DNA of 52,500 nucleotides, taken from NCBI GenBank assembly GCA_963170055.1, contig CAUJGJ010000376.1, positions 702,501 through 755,000 of the forward strand, written 5' to 3'. Source of the stretch: Halisarca cf. caerulea. Taxonomy: Eukaryota > Porifera > Demospongiae > Chondrillida > Halisarcidae. Within the stretch, counting starts at the first letter, position 1. The number at the start of each line of letters is the position of its first letter. The position numbers were made by a program, and so were the translations under genes. Shown here one piece after another: positions 24,732-37,573 of the stretch. The notes beneath the pieces are model-generated. The model did no database searches and was not told the origin of the DNA. It saw nothing but the letters and a program-made list of their open reading frames with translations.

Positions 24732-25330
24732 ATGTCTTGTTCCCTTTTGTATTTGTTTGTTTGTACTGTTTTACTGCCCCTCCCGTCGCCCGTATTCGGC
24801 CAGGCGAATTGTACAGTGGATCCCTGTCAGAACGGAGGATTGTGTATCCAGGAGACCGATTCGTGTGAATGTCCTTTCGGTTTCTTTGGCGACCAATGCG
24901 CTGAGGATCCATGCGCACCCAATCCCTGCACCAATGGAGCGTGCAATCGAACAGCAACATCTTTCCAGTGCGTTTGCGCGGACGGATTCATCGGATTCAT
25001 GTGCGAGATCCCCAATCCGTGTACAGACAACCCTTGCTTGAACAACGGAACATGTATGATTGCAGCTGGAGGCACAAACGCAAGCTGTACTTGCGTTGAC
25101 GGGTATGCGGGTGCGTTTTGCAGCGAAAGAATCGACCCAGGCATTCAGCCAACATCTACAGCAGCTGATGTGATGCCCAGCACAACCCCTCCTGTGGGTA
25201 CACCTTCTCCGGTATCCCCCTGTCAGCCACTCTGTCAAAATGGTGGAACGTGCACTGTTCACATAGACTATGGGCCAACCTGTGACTGCCCTTTCGGGTG
25301 GGGAGGCGTGTCCTGTGAAATTGGTGGGTC

Positions 25331-25369
<39 letters not shown>

Positions 25370-26878
25370 TATGCATGAATCCATGTGTGTGTGTGTCATC
25401 GTGTACACACAACCACATGTACAGTGTGGTGATTCCTACAGGGCTAGTATCCTAACAGGATGCCCGGTCTGATAGCTACACAACTGTACCCACAGCATTC
25501 CCCCCTTGCATGCTAGAACAAATAGCTGACCCCATATTATACTGTGCGGAAACAGTGCTGACCTACAGACACCAGCACCCCTCACGCCCACCCCTCATAT
25601 GTAGAGTTGTCAAAAAGTGCTGCAGTAAATGCTCAATCCCGCCATGTCTTTGACAAAACACCATCCCCCCACCCCTAAATCCAACATATTGACATGTACA
25701 CATTTAATATCCTCAAAAGAAGGATACCTGACCTGAAGGACACGTGCATAAATATACAAGCCTTTTTGTGTACTTGACACCATAACCATTATTGGTACAA
25801 ATTTAAGGGGGGGGGGATGGTAGAAGCATAAAAATAGGAGAAATAGTGGTGGTGGTGGCATATTGCGAATAAAATATTAACATTACATATTCAAGAAGGA
25901 GGGAATGACCCCTTTCCCCACCAAGAAATCCTGTACACTGTATGATCCATTGCACTGTGTGATTGATGCTTGTTTCTGTGTACCCAGAACTGGACATTGT
26001 CATCCCGAGGTTTCAAGGCAGAGGCTATCTCACCTACCAGTCACTAGCTGTAGGAGACACTGTGTTTCGACTCAGTTTCAGAACAACACAATCCAGTGGT
26101 CTATTACTGTTCAACGGACAGTCAGCTCTGGGGTACGGAGACTATGTGCAGTTGTCACTGTCCGAGGGATGTCTCGACTACCGTGTGGATCTTGGGAAAG
26201 GAGTACAACCTCTTGTGCTGGGACACCGTGTGAATGATGGGCAGTGGCATGAAGTGTCTATCACGTAAGTTTGTGCTGCAGTGTCATATGATTGTCATGT
26301 GACTTGTGAGAATGTACTGCATGCAAATAATGCAGTGTCATGTGATGGTCATGTGACTTGTGAGGCTGTACTGGCAGATGATGCAGTGTCATGTGATGGT
26401 CATACAACAGTAGGAGAATGTGCTACACTTGTAATGTAGTTTCATGTGATGATCATGTGACTTGGGAGTCGGATGTGCTATATATAGTAGACGTGTAGTT
26501 CCATGTGATGGTCGTGTGACAGAAGTAGGATGTACTACACACACTAGACATAGTTTCATGTGATGGTCATGTGATTTGGCAGTAGGATGTGCTACAATTG
26601 CATGTAGTTTCATGTGATGGTCATGTGGCAGGAGTAGGATTTGCTTTACTTACAGTGTAAGGAGCAGTTGCCAGTTTTTGTAGTTTTTGTTGTTTTTGTT
26701 GTTTTAGGCGTATTGGGCGGATGTCGATCATGGTGCTGGACAGCAACGACACACTCACTGTCTCGTCCACTGCTCCTGGGGATTTTGTGTCCCTCAATGT
26801 TGACGGTTCACTGTACATTGGAGGTATACCCACTGGTGTTGTGCTGCCGTCATCGGCAAACATGGTACCAGGTGTGTT

Positions 26879-26936
<58 letters not shown>

Positions 26937-27003
26937 TGTATGTGTGTGCGTCTATGTGTGTGCTGCATGTGTGTTCGCACATGTGTGTGTGTATGTTCAT
27001 GTA

Positions 27004-27056
<53 letters not shown>

Positions 27057-29063
27057 GTGTGTGCGTGTGTGTATGCACGTGTGTGTGTGTGTGTGTGTGT
27101 GTGCGTGCGTGTGTGTGCGTGTGTGTGTGTGCATGCATGCGTGTTCATGTTTTTGGGTGTGTCTGTATGTTTGTGTGGATGTGCGAATGTGTACCTTTAA
27201 TACATGTATCTTTCTCTATGTATGAATGCATGTGTGAGTATCTTGTATAATATCATATCTTATATGTAGTTTATACTATGTATTTGGGCATTTGTGTGTA
27301 TGCAAACATGTACATAAACCAGCTTATACATGTCTATGCTTGTACTGTGTAGTGTGTGCGTACATGACACAAATGTTTTCCTCCTTGCACAAACTGAAGG
27401 ATTTGTTGGGTGTGTTTATGGTTTCGAGGAGGAGCAGAGGAGCGCAAGTGCCAACCAGCCAACCGGAGGCATCAACGTTGCCGAATGCGAATCCTCCATT
27501 TGTCAGTTTGCACTCTGTGTGAACGGAGGAGCGTGCACTGAGGACCGGAGTGACCCCAAAGGCTACAACTGCACGTGCAGACCAGTATGTTGGGATCCAT
27601 GCTCATCTTGTGTGTCTTGTATGAGAGATACGTATGCAACACCCAATACACTGGAACCTCTCTAATCCAACACTCAATGGGGCTTGATAAAATGTTGGAT
27701 TAGAAGGCTGTCGGATTACAAAGTGACTCTTAGCATACATTAATATAGTGACTGTGCCTCATAAGATGGTCAGATTAGAGAGAATGTCGGATTACAGAGG
27801 TTCCACTGTATGGCTATTTTTATTGTATCGCATCGTGTATATTTTTTTTCTTTTTTTTAGGGATTTACTGGGGATTTTTGCTCTGAGGCCACATGTGTTT
27901 CAGATCCCTGCCTATTCGGGGGCACGTGTGTACCAAGCGGTGATGGATCCTACTACTGTGTGTGTGCATACGGCTACGCAGGGCCAAACTGTGCGACAAT
28001 CATGAACATCACCACACCTGTGTTCTATGGAAGCTCCCACCTATCCTATCGTATGGACCCGTCTGCGATCACAGATGAAACAGAAGTTTCTGTTAGAGTG
28101 AGGACTGCATCGGTTAATTCCACTGGAATTGTGATGTTTGCCGCACAGCGGTTGGATGGGCGTGGTGATTTCCTTCTAGTGGGCGTAGACAATGACATTG
28201 TGTACTGTCAGTTTGATCTTGGCTCCGGTTCAGTTGTCATTCGATCTCCAGGGTCACTCCTCCTGGGGGTGTGGTCCAGTATTGCAATAACACGAACCGC
28301 AAACTTGATGACAGTTACACTAGACAACAATCCTCTTGCTTCGGGGACCTCTCCGGGTTCATTCGTAGGCTTACAAGTCTCAAACACACTGTTTGTTGGC
28401 GGAGTTTCAGACGTTCAGATGAAACCCTCTGCCGTACCAATGACTGCGTGGAGGGGATTTGACGGCTGTGTTACAGACATTGCAGTCTCTGATGTGTCAC
28501 AGTCCAGTGCACTAGTTGGCATTGACAGTGGACGCAACGTTGGTGAGTGCGAAGTGGACGCCTGTTTCTACTTCACCTGCTACAATGGTGGATCCTGTGA
28601 AGTTGCCGCCAACAGAACAGCAGTGTGTGTGTGTCCCACTGGCTACTTACCCCCCACCTGCGTCAACATGGAGGATCGATGCCTCACAGCCAACCCTTGC
28701 AGTAGTGGATCGACCTGCATGACGGATGAAAATGGACAACTCCAGTGTCTGTGTCCGTATGGTAGAGATGGGCAGACATGTTCTGAGGGGATTAACATTG
28801 CGACCCCTTCATTCAACAAGTCGGAGTATGCCCACATGCAGCTACCAATGCTACCGTCGTCTGTTGGACCCTCCACCACTATTGCGTTCTCTGTGCTGCC
28901 GGTGACTCCAAACGGACTCATTTTGTATTCGTCTCTGTACTACATGCCGACAACCTTGGACTTTGTGGCAGTACTGATGAAGGATGGCTATTTGGAGTTT
29001 AGGTGAGAGGGTGTTCTGTCATGCTGTGCTGTGAGTGTGGGAGAGGGTGGTGTGTATGTGATT

Positions 29064-29137
<74 letters not shown>

Positions 29138-29346
29138 CTGTGCCTGCCTGCCTGCCTGCCTGCCCAATGTGATGTAGTTTTCAAATTTAGGTACAATCTC
29201 GGATCTGGCACTGCTGTGATTCGAAGTGCTCAGCCACTCCCCCTGGAGGAGTGGCATGAGATAAGAGCGTACAGAACTGGAACTATTGGTAGGTTTTGGG
29301 GATCATTATTATGCTCATCCACACACACACACACACACATGCGCGT

Positions 29347-29418
<72 letters not shown>

Positions 29419-30409
29419 CCATACACATACACACACATACACACACATACACACACACACACACACATACACATGTACATTAAAAATCTTGTCTATCTTT
29501 ATTCTCTGTTACCAAGGTTACGTCTCTGTTAATGGCGCCAATCAGGTGACTGGCGTGTCATCTGGATCCACTCAATCCTTGAACTTGAACACTCCCCTTT
29601 ATGTGGGAGGAGCACCCGACTATCGCACACTAGCTCCATCAGCTGGTGTCACACAAGGTTTTGGAGGTTGCCTCGACAACATTGTCATCAACAATGTTCG
29701 GCAGTCCGTGTCTGTGGCAACTGCTACCCGTGATTTACAAAACTGCGGGGAAGATCCTTGCTCTACTCTTCAGTGCCTGAATGGGGGTGTGTGTACCGAC
29801 GGGAGTGTCCGTGGGGAGTTTGTGTGCATGTGTCCAGCCAACTACAGTGGGGATCGCTGTGAGCTGGGAACACCCAATCCCTGTCTCAATGTTGAGTGTG
29901 GAAACGGAGGGCAGTGTCTCGTCGATCTTGGCTTGGGGAGGTGCGGGTGTCCTGTACCGTATGGAGGGACCACTTGTCAGGACAGTAAGTTGCACTTCTG
30001 TCAGTATTGTGTTCAGTCAATGTAGAAGGTGCAAAAATACCCTTTTCTCACTTCTTTTTATCTGCATGATACCATATGTAACTAGGCCAAGTTGGTCAGA
30101 CTTTCATGACCTTTGTGTTTGTAAGGAAGTCGCCTTGACTGTGTGTCATTGTCTACTGAGCTGTGTCCCATACGAACATTTATTTACGTATGTCATCATG
30201 AACTGAAGATTGCACAGTTTATTGCATGGTTCACTGTAAGGATGATTATTGTGATTTTTCTGCCCACAAGTAGTTTGATGGTCAGGTGACAAAGCTGAAG
30301 GGTTGGTGTGTAGTCTTACGTGGGATATTGGCACTGATGACTGAGAAAGTGTGTCATACCAGCTTTTGTAGTGGTCTTCATCAGAGACATCTCTTATGGG
30401 GTGTACTGC

Positions 30410-30445
<36 letters not shown>

Positions 30446-32193
30446 TGTGTGTGTGTTTGTGTGGGTGGGTGGGTGTTTTGGTGTGTTTGTGTGTGTGTGT
30501 ATGATGACTACTGCGTTGTATTCAATGAGCATTTAACTGGACTCTATGTGAGGTTACTCCTATCTGTTCTGTAGCTTTGACTTTCGCTGATGCCAGATTT
30601 TCCGGTCTGAGCTACATTGAGCTATACAGATATGCCTTCTCAAGCCTACAGTTGAATCGCGATGAGTTCTCCCTCAATTTTAGAACTGGCAATTCGAGTG
30701 GTCTACTCTTGTGGGTGGGAGGACAAACAGTTGGCGGGTCGGACTACATGGCTCTCGGTATCAACAGGGGGAGATTGGAGTTGAGGTAACACAAGAGTGA
30801 CCATATTGTGTGTGTTCACACACTATACAACCATACATGTGTGTAGCTTTTCCTTTCGTCAGAAAGTACTACCGTTATGCATGATTTTCAATACCAGGCA
30901 AGCCTTCACAAAGCTATTACAATGAATGTTGTGGTTGAAGCTTCATTTATGGGAAGGAGGAGGTGAGGGGAGCATTCATCTCATTGAGGGAATCCCTCCT
31001 CCTCCTCCAATTGAGGGAGAATGTGCATAATATGTACATGGATAGACAGCTTTGCCCCACTCTCCCCCTTGTATCTCGCAAGGGTGCCTTTGCCCTCTCC
31101 TTGCGTTAATTTCTGAATTAGGTGCCTTTGGGTGTCAATTTCTGAATTAGGTCCTGATAGTACTCTATGTACATTTCAGATTAAGTTTTACACAAGTTCG
31201 TATGTGTGTGGTTGAAAAATCTGTCATGAATTTCATACTGTACAGATGACTGTTGGCATGTGTGTTGAGGGGTTCGTTTGTTCTTTATACTCCTCTTCTC
31301 ACTTCTTCCCTGGCAGGTTTGACCTTGGCAATGGAGCTGTGTTGTTGAGACCTTCACAGATTGTATCTGATGGTAACTGGCACTCAGTTACTGTTGTCAG
31401 GTAGGGAAACCCTCTATAATACTTTAAAACACCCAAAAACACAATTACATCAGAATCTCATAATATGTACAAAAGACAACGTGTAGCTTGATGGGATACA
31501 GAATTTGAGCTTTTTGTCCGAGGTACTCGCTATCACAGTTGGTGTGTGTGCTGTGCAGACGTAGAGACAGAGCGAAGATTGTGTACTATCCAGAAGTATA
31601 GCCCATCCATACTACCTTACCAAGTGAATTTCACTTTAATTCACTATAACCCTGGGTTATTGTTGTAAAATTTTTACTTTACATTGGGAATTTCTGATTA
31701 CATTAAGTAATGAGTGCCCCTGGGATAAATTTTAAGACTAACAGAATGGCCGATGTGGTAAACTTACAGAAGTAAACAGATTGGAGAGATTTCACTGTTT
31801 GTGAAATCACTTTTGTTTATCTTGCATGCATGCAGGGATGCTGGGACTGCTACTTTGTCACTCAATGGGAGAGAGTCAAATGTGACCTCAACCTTTGTAA
31901 ATCTGGATACATCCAGCAACATATGGATAGGTGTGTGTGTGTGTGTGTTTGTGTGTGTGTGATATGTATAATTAGCAGGCAATTAACTTATTATTCAAAG
32001 AAATTATGCCTCTTTAATGACTGGGTTTTCCTCTCAAACAATTTGTACAGGTGGACATGCAGATATTTCTAGTACTGTATTTGACAGCAGCCTGGTTGGA
32101 TGTGTACGGAATGTTCGGATCAACATGGCAACGGTGGACCTCGATAGCAACTTCAACACAGCCAGCTCTCTTGACATCACCCCCTGCACCTGA
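24732..32193 (+). CDS. Secreted EGF / laminin-G domain protein (11 exons, 1152 aa)
   Basis: Extracellular matrix or adhesion protein. Exons are 24732-25323, 25988-26264, 26708-26871, 27400-27584, 27861-29002, 29191-29288, 29517-29984, 30575-30785, 31317-31400, 31836-31930 and 32051-32193; the phases join without stops and total 3459 nt. Residues 1-23 form a signal peptide. Then come EGF1-3 (27-133), a Ser/Thr/Pro linker (134-163), EGF4 (164-195), LamG1 (198-362), EGF5-6 (365-450), LamG2 (454-632), EGF7-8 (636-714), LamG3 (716-893), EGF9-10 (895-974) and LamG4 (977-1152). Each LamG ends with its G-x-x-GC disulfide motif (GFVGCVYG, GFDGCVTD, GFGGCLDN, SLVGCVRN). No membrane anchor follows. The LG-EGF-EGF repeat resembles perlecan domain V, agrin and EYS, but none of the other domains of those proteins is present, so orthology is open. 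N-glycosylation sequons are frequent. Confidence 0.88.
26265..26640 (+). repeat. ~58-bp degenerate tandem repeat, EGF/LamG intron 2
   Basis: About six diverged units share TCATGTGATGGTCATGTGAC, each half of which is close to palindromic (CATGTGA/TCATGTGAC). They fill most of the intron between 26265 and 26707. Confidence 0.8.
26873..27170 (+). repeat. (GT)n compound microsatellite starting at EGF/LamG intron 3 donor
   Basis: The exon ends at 26871 and the intron opens GTGTGTTTGTATGTGTG, continuing as interrupted GT repeats for about 300 bp. Confidence 0.96.
27647..27810. mobile_element. Palindromic MITE in EGF/LamG intron 4
   Basis: Clean inverted ends: TACACTGGAACCTCTCTAAT on the left and ATTACAGAGGTTCCACTGTA on the right, with an inner second inverted pair (AATGTTGGATTAG and GTCGGATTACA). 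It ends about 50 bp before the exon at 27861. Confidence 0.85.
29065..29136 (+). repeat. (GT)n microsatellite, EGF/LamG intron 5
   Basis: A GT run 60 bp after the donor GTGAGA at 29003, followed by (CCTG)n. The intron is only 188 bp. Confidence 0.95.
29321..29470 (+). repeat. (CA)n microsatellite, EGF/LamG intron 6
   Basis: A sense-strand CA run of about 150 bp with CATAC interruptions, in a 228-bp intron. Confidence 0.96.
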
Positions 32194-32897
32194 CATGTGT
32201 GTGGTGTTTTACATGTACATTCCATGCCAGTGTAATTTTATTCTGTGTGTTATTACAAGTACAGTATTAGCATCAAAAATTAACACATCAAATGTCTATA
32301 TTATAATATACATAACAGAAACAGCAGTTATAAAAAAATAGTTGAATACCACTAATAAAGTAATACAGTCTAAAATAGCATTAGAAAAATATAATAGGCG
32401 ATCAGTTATAAATGATTCATTTTCTAAATTAAAAGTAGATAAACAAGTAAAAACAATGCCATATTATACATACGTATATAGTGGTAGAAACACAAATGAG
32501 AAATTTAACATGCATGCACACTAATCTTCGATATATGCTACACAATCAATAATAAAAAGGCATACCGGTATGTATACATGTACAATATATATACAGTGAT
32601 ATCTTGTACAATTACTATACATTTCCAATACAAACTGACCAAATCTCTTCTATCAAGTTGTGTACAGAATAATGTGATATCTCCTCAGCATCAGTTGCAA
32701 TAGTTCATCGGAAACTGAGTTCCAGCTAGGGGGATATAATTGGCTGAGATAAGCCGATGTCACTGGGCATACTCAATATACCCTGGAGTACCTTTGGACA
32801 TACAATACCAAACAAAAATATGCATTCACAGGAAAAAAAAATGAAAAAAGGAACAAAAGGCAAATATTCAATTGCTCATTTTTTAGCACGACAAAGG
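32194..32897. other. AT-rich spacer between convergent genes
   Basis: The 3' ends of the EGF/LamG gene and the unnamed minus-strand gene converge here. No gene or repeat family was recognised. Confidence 0.5.
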
Positions 32898-33479
32898 TCA
32901 TTCAGCCCCTAACTTTGGATTCTGAAGAAGACATGCAAGTTTTACAAAAAATAATTCCATCAGGTTGCATTCTTTTTCTGTGCTAATGTCTTCAATCCAT
33001 TTTTCATACAAACCATCTACTCCAAACTTTGATATGTACACAGAAAGAATTTCTCCTATATCAGTAGCAGACTGTTCGTCAACCAAACGGGGTTCGTTCA
33101 TACTAACAGAAAGGTGGCTGACGACAACCTTGACGAAGTAGGGGGCCCTCTTAAGATGTGGGACGAGTTCTGGTACAATACGTATACTTAAATATTCCTG
33201 TCTGATGTGCTTTAGGGAATTTAGAACAAGAACATGTTCTTCTCTTTTTCTAAAACTACGCCTTTCGTCAACCTCTGTGCACACTTTGTATTGGTCTGTT
33301 ATCGCTGGTGGTGTGTACGGAAGGGGAAATACGGGAGCACTCTTGACATTGCGGCCTTCTGTGCGGAAGCTTTCTTCTGTCGGTGTAAGCAGCTGCTGAC
33401 CGTTCACAGGGGATTCGTCAATCGATTCTTTTATATCTTCGTCTGAAGGCACAAAAGATATTTCATCATCTTCCATCAT
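32898..33479 (-). CDS. Unrecognised ~193-aa protein, acidic N-terminus
   Basis: I do not recognise the family. The reading frame starts at the second Met (MMEDDEISFVPSDEDI, 33479); a TCCCTTCAG acceptor-like site just upstream at about 33495 suggests that a 5'-UTR exon is spliced on, so the longer start at 33500 is less likely. The first 40 residues are acidic. A proline-rich stretch (FPLPYTPPAITDQY) follows, then a roughly 110-residue segment that looks helical, with LKHIRQEYLSIRIVPELVPH and KFGVDGLYEKWIEDIS. No signal peptide or membrane segment is visible. It may be one exon or part of a longer gene. Codon use and conserved-looking hydrophobic spacing favour a real gene. Divergent neighbour: lamin 1, with a foldback element between them. 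Confidence 0.6.
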   Translation of the reverse strand: MMEDDEISFVPSDEDIKESIDESPVNGQQLLTPTEESFRTEGRNVKSAPVFPLPYTPPAITDQYKVCTEVDERRSFRKREEHVLVLNSLKHIRQEYLSIRIVPELVPHLKRAPYFVKVVVSHLSVSMNEPRLVDEQSATDIGEILSVYISKFGVDGLYEKWIEDISTEKECNLMELFFVKLACLLQNPKLGAE

Positions 33480-33656
33480 CTTGAAAATCTGAAGGGACAA
33501 CTAATTCACAAAAACCTTGAGCTAGCAAGAACGCCTATTGTATAAAGAAGTACGTAAAACCACAAGGGAAAAAGGCGCGCGAAAACTCCGCCAAATGCAA
33601 CGCATGCCTAGACCCGAAGGCGTGTCCCGGAGCTCTGCAGAGACCCTGGGCAGACT

Positions 33657-33840
33657 TACAGTACGTGAACCAGACCCCTCCCCGCCCTTCACTAGTCTCG
33701 CGTAGCCAGACCCTACTCGCCCACACACGGCCCACGTGTGTGGGCGAGTAGGGTCTGGCTACGCGAGACTAGCCCTTCACGGGCCCGTAATGCAACATAA
33801 CATGGAGGGCGGGGAGGGGTCTGGTTCACGAGACTATATA
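33657..33840. mobile_element. Nested foldback MITE with 9-bp target duplication
   Basis: The inner hairpin has perfect 38-bp arms (33692-33729 and 33735-33772) containing TCTCGCGTAGCCAGACCC. An outer inverted pair (CGTGAACCAGACCCCTCC and GGAGGGGTCTGGTTCACG) encloses it. The 9-mer GGGCAGACT stands at 33648-33656 and 33841-33849, a target-site duplication. It lies in the shared upstream region of lamin 1 and the unnamed minus-strand gene. Confidence 0.88.
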
Positions 33841-34007
33841 GGGCAGACTGGCCACGTTCCCAGAAAAAGATTCATGATGGACACGTGATCACGAAGGGTG
33901 GGAAGTGATGTAATCTGACGTCATAACGCAATCTCATTTCTCACGTAGAATTGCGGTGTCCAGACGTACGTACCAACGTATTTTGAGTGCACCCCATTTT
34001 TGTCAAG

Positions 34008-37000
34008 ATGAGCTCTGCGCAAATCGACAGTGGAAGCACTCCGAGAACCAACAGGCAACATGAAAGGGACGAAATCAAACAGCTGAACGATCGCTTAGCC
34101 GGTTACATCGACGCGGTAAAAAGCTTGAAGGGACAAAATGTTACCTTAGAGGCTGAGATCGAAGCGTTGAAAAAGGAGATCAACACAACCGCAGATCGGA
34201 TAAAGGAAGTTTATGAAGCTGAATTATCGGCCACGCGCAGCCTTCTCGAAGAAACGGAGGAAGAAAAGGCTAGACAAACGACCAACGCTCTGGACCTTGC
34301 GAGAAGAAATGAGGAGTTGAAAAAGAGGTGAGAAATTACGTTATTTTCCAAAAGTAATAAGCTTAGTTTGTCTCACCTACGATTTTTTGAGATTGCTATT
34401 TACAGTAGTGCCTCTGTGATCCAGACCCTATATTGCGGACACCCCTTTTATAATATGAACACATGCCACTGGAACCAAATGATTCACTATACTTTGCCAT
34501 AGTACATCTTCGTCCTTTCTGGTCCCAAAGTGTCCGGATCAAATGCTGATTCCAAACGGGGCTTTTTCAAGTTTAAGGAAAATACACACTGACCAGAGGG
34601 CAAACTTGGACCAATCTACCATGGTAGCATTGCTGGTGACTATGTTAAACTGTGACGAATGCTGCCACACTGCAGTTTTACAAATGAACTTTTAACTTCT
34701 TGTAAAAAGGCAACTGCAAAAATAGTTAAGTAATAACAGTGAACACTAATCAGTACTGTAACTCCTATGCTTTTTGCTCTGTGGTGATGTACTTCTGTGT
34801 ATTTCAATGTTGAAGTACTCCTAATTATGTTTCAATGTATTAATATTCATGAAAACGTTCGATCACATTCACGTATGTTATCATTTGTGTGGGATGACAG
34901 ATATGTCCCTACTTTTCTTCCCCTGGAGGTTGGTAACTATGGGCAGTGCCCACCCCACACATTTTTTTCAAAGGCTTTTAAAGAATTCATTTATATACAT
35001 AATTTCGAACAATAAGTGCACATGTGAGAAGCCCTTATTTATAAATGAACTTTATTGAGTGCTAAAACCTTCTCTACCACAATTTAAGAGAAATTGAAAG
35101 ATATAAATGAAGTTTGTAATCAATGCCGAATTGGGAGCCGTCAGACCTCTATAGATAGGTGGTCCTTGTACAGGGGTACATTGGTATCACTGGGGCAGTC
35201 AGGCTGTAGTGGCCTCTATAGACAGGTGGTCCTTGTACAGGGGTGCATTGGTAGGTGGTCCTTGTACAGGGGTGCATTGGTATCACTGGGGCAGTCAGGC
35301 TGTAGTGTTCTCTATAGACAGGTAGTCCTTGTACAGGGGTGCATTGGTAGCACTGAGGCAGCCAGCCAGCAATGGTCTCTGTAGACAGGTAGTTCTGATA
35401 CAAGGTGCATTGGTATCAGCAATGGGCCAACCGTCTGTGGAAGTGGATTACACTTTTGTATGGTTTCCAAGCAAATACTCACTACACACTTAGTGTATTT
35501 TACTTATGATATTGTGCTCCCATTTGCGTATAGAGTTGAGGAGCTGAGAGTGAGTGTGGATGAGCTGGAGCGAAAGCTGCTGGTGGTCACACAGAGTCTG
35601 AACAAGTTCGAAGGGCAGTACAATTCAACCACTCACGAGTGTTTGGAGATGAGCAAGGCTGTGAAGGATGCCGAGAGAGAAATCGAAGAACTTAAGCGTA
35701 ATCTGGAGCGACTGAAGAGGGAGCTTGAGGGTGAAATCGAAGAGAAGAAAAAACTTCATGAGCAGATAATCCTTTTGAAGAAGGAGATTACAGATACCCA
35801 ACATGATTTCACGCAGGTAGGCAGTCTTTGAGATGTACTCCATTTTATACTGCATGTTAAATCTACCTTGATTGATTATTTCAACACCAGGATTTTGTAT
35901 TTTATAGAAAAAGCAATACCTGACTTGCCGCACATGCTGCAGCTCTACATAACTGTTTATTGTGTGTGTGCAGTCTTCAATTGGTACTGGGTTGGCTGTC
36001 CAAATGGTGTGTGCCTACTTGGAGATCAACCCCTAGTAGGACTTGGTGTTAGGGTGGTGTGTGCCTACTTGGAGATCAACACCATGTGTGACTTGGTGTT
36101 GGGGTGGTGTGTGCCTACTTGGAGATCAACCCCTAGTAGGACTTGGTGTTAGGGTGGTGTGTGCCTACTTGGAGAGCAGTGTTGGGGTGATGTGTGCCTA
36201 CTTGGAGAGCAGTGTTGGGGTGGTGTGTGCCTACTTGGAGATCAACCCCTAGTAGGACTTGGTGTTTGGGTGGTGTGTGTCTACTTGGAGATCAGTGTTG
36301 GGGTGGTGTGTGCCTACTTGGAGATCAGTGTTGGGGTGGTGTGTGCCTACTTGGAGATCAGTGTTGGGGTGGTGTGTGCCTACTTGGAGATCAGTGTTGG
36401 GGTGGTGTGTGCCTACTTGGAGATCAGTGTTGGGGTGGTGTGTGCCTACTTGGAGATCAGTGTTGGGGTGGTGTGTGCCTACTTGGAGATCAGTGTTGGG
36501 GTGGTGTGTGCCTAGTTTGAGATCAGTGTTGGGGTGGTGTGTGCCTACTTGGAGATCAGTGTTGGGGTGGTGTGTGCCTAGTTTGAGATCAACACTTACA
36601 GTACAAATAATCACACATGTGATGTTTTGCATGGGTAATGATTTTGGTAATGCGATTTTAGCACACTCAATGATCAACACCTTTCTGTCTCACTTTTGAT
36701 GGTCTGATGTGTACATTCCAGCCACTACACACCTTTTCCACAATGCTGTGCAGTTCTGTGCAGGTGTGGTGTGAGCATCCCTTGTGCAGGTGTGGTGCAA
36801 GCAGCCCTTGTGCAGGTGTGGTGCAGGACAGTCAATCTCTGTAATCCAGCCGTCTTATGATGGACAGTATGGTGGAAAGGCCATTCTGTAATCCAACAAC
36901 CTCCTAATCTGACATTATTTTTGAGCTTACTGATTTAGTGTATGTACTTACCAAGAATGACCACTTTAGTCTGTACGTCACATCTGCCTTGCTCAGCCAG

Positions 37001-37484
37001 TACTGTAGATTTAGAGGGGACACAAACTCTGTTCTTGCGATCAGACATACAGTCACATCTGATTTATCCACCACTCTGTTGTGAATCCCCATCGCTGAAG
37101 TGTACACAATTCTACCTGAATGATCTGACACTATTATGGGGAACAAATGTTGTAGCATTAAACATATTCCACTGTATTTGAAATCGGTACTATCAGGATT
37201 GTTTAGAAACATTTTGTGTGTATTATCCAATTATATACGTATGTATGCATAAATATTGTACTAACCTGTAATGTGGTTTTGTAGGAGCTTGAAGAACTGA
37301 AGGCTGTTGGGATTCACTCCTTCTCTGAGAGCACTGACTATGGTCCACAGTACGACACTAAACTGGAGGAGGCCATCGAGGAGATCCGGGAGATAAGTGA
37401 ACGGGACTGTGCCAATCACAAGATGGAGCTGGAGCTGCGACACAAGGACACAGTGAGTTTAAAAGCAGACAGAGAGGATGAGTT

Positions 37485-37515
<31 letters not shown>

Positions 37516-37526
37516 GCGTGTGCGTA

Positions 37527-37573
<47 letters not shown>

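Noticed and set aside
36159..36600. CRISPR-like direct repeats with spacers
   Set aside because: The repeats are contiguous tandem units without unique spacers, in a eukaryotic intron; the same applies to the other arrays.
36159..36699. Frames of 108-146 codons with 11-residue repeats in lamin 1 intron 2
   Set aside because: Product of the 33-bp tandem array; the flanking lamin exons splice around it in phase.
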